Part shown: positions 4,803 to 5,854 of the stretch, piece by piece | How the letters are laid out: each line of letters begins with the position of its first letter | Position numbering within the stretch: position 1 is the stretch's first letter | Assembly: GCA_003482555.1 (NCBI GenBank) | Contig: DMYQ01000065.1 | Location: 1 to 5,854, forward strand | Origin: Janthinobacterium sp. | GTDB lineage: Bacteria > Pseudomonadota > Gammaproteobacteria > Burkholderiales > Burkholderiaceae_D | Length of the DNA stretch: 5,854 nucleotides | Reading direction: 5' to 3' | The notes under the pieces: generated by a model | Seen by the model: the letters and a program-made list of their open reading frames with translations, nothing else | The model's database searches: none | What the model was told of the DNA's origin: nothing | Program-made: the position numbers and the translations under genes

Positions 4803-5854
4803 ATGCATCAAACCAAATTCGCGCTGGCAGTGCTGACGGCGGCTGTTCTGGCCGGTTGCGGCAGTGGCAGTGGTAGCGGCGATCAAACTCTCAAGACAAA
4901 ATTCAGCGCCCAGGTGACCTTTGGCGACAGCCTGGCCGACGTCGGCACTTATCAGGTGGGCGGAGTCAAGGCTATGGGCGGCGGTAAATTCACTATCAAT
5001 GGCGACAATACGGCGATCAATCCCGCCTTGACGGGCAAGAACTGGACCGAGCTGATGGCCGCGCAACTGGGCTTGCCGGCACCATGCCCCGCGGAAACGG
5101 GCCTCGATGGCGACGCCAGCCTGGGCTTTTCGGTGCCGGTCGTGCTGCACGCCGGTTGCTACGGCTACGCCATGGGCGGCGCGCGCGTGACCAACCCCGT
5201 CGGACCGAACAACAAACTGACGGGCAGCTCCATCGGCGCCCTGACGCTGCCCGTAGTGACGCAAATTCAAAACCACCTGACGGCGGTGGGCGGCAAGTTC
5301 AAAGGCGATGAAATGGTCTTTGTCATGGCCGGCGGCAACGACGCGCTCTTCCTGCTGACCAAACTGAAAAACGATGCGACGGCCGCCGGCACCGCCGCCG
5401 GCAATGCCGAAGGCGCGCGCGTGGGCGGTATCACCTTCGCCCAGGAACTGGCCGGTTTTCTGGCCGCCGGCGCCACCAATCCGGCCGCCGCCGGCCCGGT
5501 GATCGGCCTGGCGATTCAAACGGAAGCTGCGCGTAGCGGCAATACCCCGACCAGTATCGTCACCGCCGCCGTGATCGCCGCCGCCGGCCAGGGTAATGCC
5601 ACGGCGCTGCTGGCCGCCCATGGCGACCCGACGGCCCAGGCCGCGATCGGCGTGATGGCGGCCAAGGCGCAGACCGACGCGCAGGCCGCCGGCGCCGCCG
5701 CCGGCGCCACAGCCGGCGCCAGCGCCGGCGCCGCCTACGCCACCGCCCACGGCCCCGAACTGGTGGCCGCCATGAGCACGGCAGGCAGCGAACTGGTGGC
5801 GCTGGTGAAAACCCAGATCCTGGCCAAGGGCGCCAACTATGTCACCGTCAACAA
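4803..5854 (+). CDS. SGNH/GDSL-family hydrolase lipoprotein with Ala/Gly-rich insertion (3' end missing)
   Basis: The frame is open for 350 codons to the right edge with no stop. The N-terminus is a lipoprotein signal: Lys5, hydrophobic 6-17, then lipobox LAGC with the lipidated Cys19. Gly at +2 suggests outer-membrane sorting, and a GSGSGSGD linker follows. SGNH blocks are visible: FGDSLADVG (40-48) with likely nucleophile Ser43, YAMGGARVTNP (122-132) as the block II glycine region, and MAGGNDALF (175-183) with Asn179 of block III. The block V Asp-x-x-His pair would lie beyond the window. Cys95 and Cys119 could form a disulfide. Residues about 188-330 are Ala/Gly-rich and sit where relatives usually have a short helical segment; GANYVTVN at 343-350 looks like the strand that normally follows. 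Such enzymes are esterases or lipases, but the substrate cannot be told. It has its own ribosome-binding site and lies past a terminator, so it is a separate unit. Confidence 0.88.
   Translation, partial: MHQTKFALAVLTAAVLAGCGSGSGSGDQTLKTKFSAQVTFGDSLADVGTYQVGGVKAMGGGKFTINGDNTAINPALTGKNWTELMAAQLGLPAPCPAETGLDGDASLGFSVPVVLHAGCYGYAMGGARVTNPVGPNNKLTGSSIGALTLPVVTQIQNHLTAVGGKFKGDEMVFVMAGGNDALFLLTKLKNDATAAGTAAGNAEGARVGGITFAQELAGFLAAGATNPAAAGPVIGLAIQTEAARSGNTPTSIVTAAVIAAAGQGNATALLAAHGDPTAQAAIGVMAAKAQTDAQAAGAAAGATAGASAGAAYATAHGPELVAAMSTAGSELVALVKTQILAKGANYVTVN
5688..5735 (+). repeat. Four tandem 12-base units coding Ala-Gly-Ala-X in the GDSL lipoprotein
   Basis: GGCGCC recurs at 5691, 5703, 5715 and 5727, exactly 12 bases apart, in units of the form GCC GGC GCC NNN. 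They encode AGAA, AGAT, AGAS and AGAA (residues 296-311). The first three codons are identical in all four units and only the last varies. The gene frame is kept. Such an array can gain or lose four residues by slippage without frameshift. Confidence 0.85.

Noticed and set aside
4791..5750. 319-codon minus-strand open frame opposite the GDSL lipoprotein
   Set aside because: The forward frame has a signal peptide, lipobox, strong ribosome-binding site and three SGNH blocks. The reverse product is Gly/Ala/Arg-rich low complexity produced by the same repeats.

Overview
The window reads as ordinary chromosomal core DNA from a GC-rich betaproteobacterium. Protein sequences and gene content (PykA-type pyruvate kinase, Calvin-cycle-subtype class II aldolase, purine genes, long Sua5) point to Burkholderiales, most likely Oxalobacteraceae (Janthinobacterium, Duganella or Massilia-like). 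The genus is an inference from memory of similar proteins, not from a search. All recognised genes lie on the + strand.

Layout: (1) 1-975 is the 3' two thirds of a pyruvate kinase gene, cut by the left edge. (2) A 74-base gap with a GC-only palindrome leads to a complete class II fructose-bisphosphate aldolase gene (1050-2114). (3) A stem-loop with a short T run (2128-2153) separates the glycolytic pair from a purine block: purE (2170-2667) and purC (2677-3555), with the purE stop codon inside the purC ribosome-binding site. (4) A long-form Sua5 threonylcarbamoyl-AMP synthase (3570-4607) follows after 14 bases and closes the unit at a strong intrinsic terminator (4607-4631). (5) A roughly 170-base intergenic stretch, AT-rich in its second half and with a candidate promoter, leads to a secreted lipoprotein of the SGNH/GDSL hydrolase family (4803 to the right edge, 3' end missing).

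How the genes work together: pyk and fba are central carbon metabolism genes. PurE and PurC catalyse consecutive steps of IMP synthesis (N5-CAIR to CAIR to SAICAR). Sua5 makes the activated intermediate for the universal t6A37 tRNA modification. PurE carries the class I signature, so a PurK partner is expected, but no purK is present between pyk and the terminator. The GDSL lipoprotein is a separate, accessory-looking unit whose product should sit in the cell envelope.

I see no CRISPR array, insertion sequence, tRNA or rRNA, phage gene or defence system. The features most worth following up are the long Ala/Gly-rich insertion in the GDSL hydrolase, with a four-copy 12-base repeat, and the rearranged, purK-less purine cluster. 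I found no convincing new multi-gene system.
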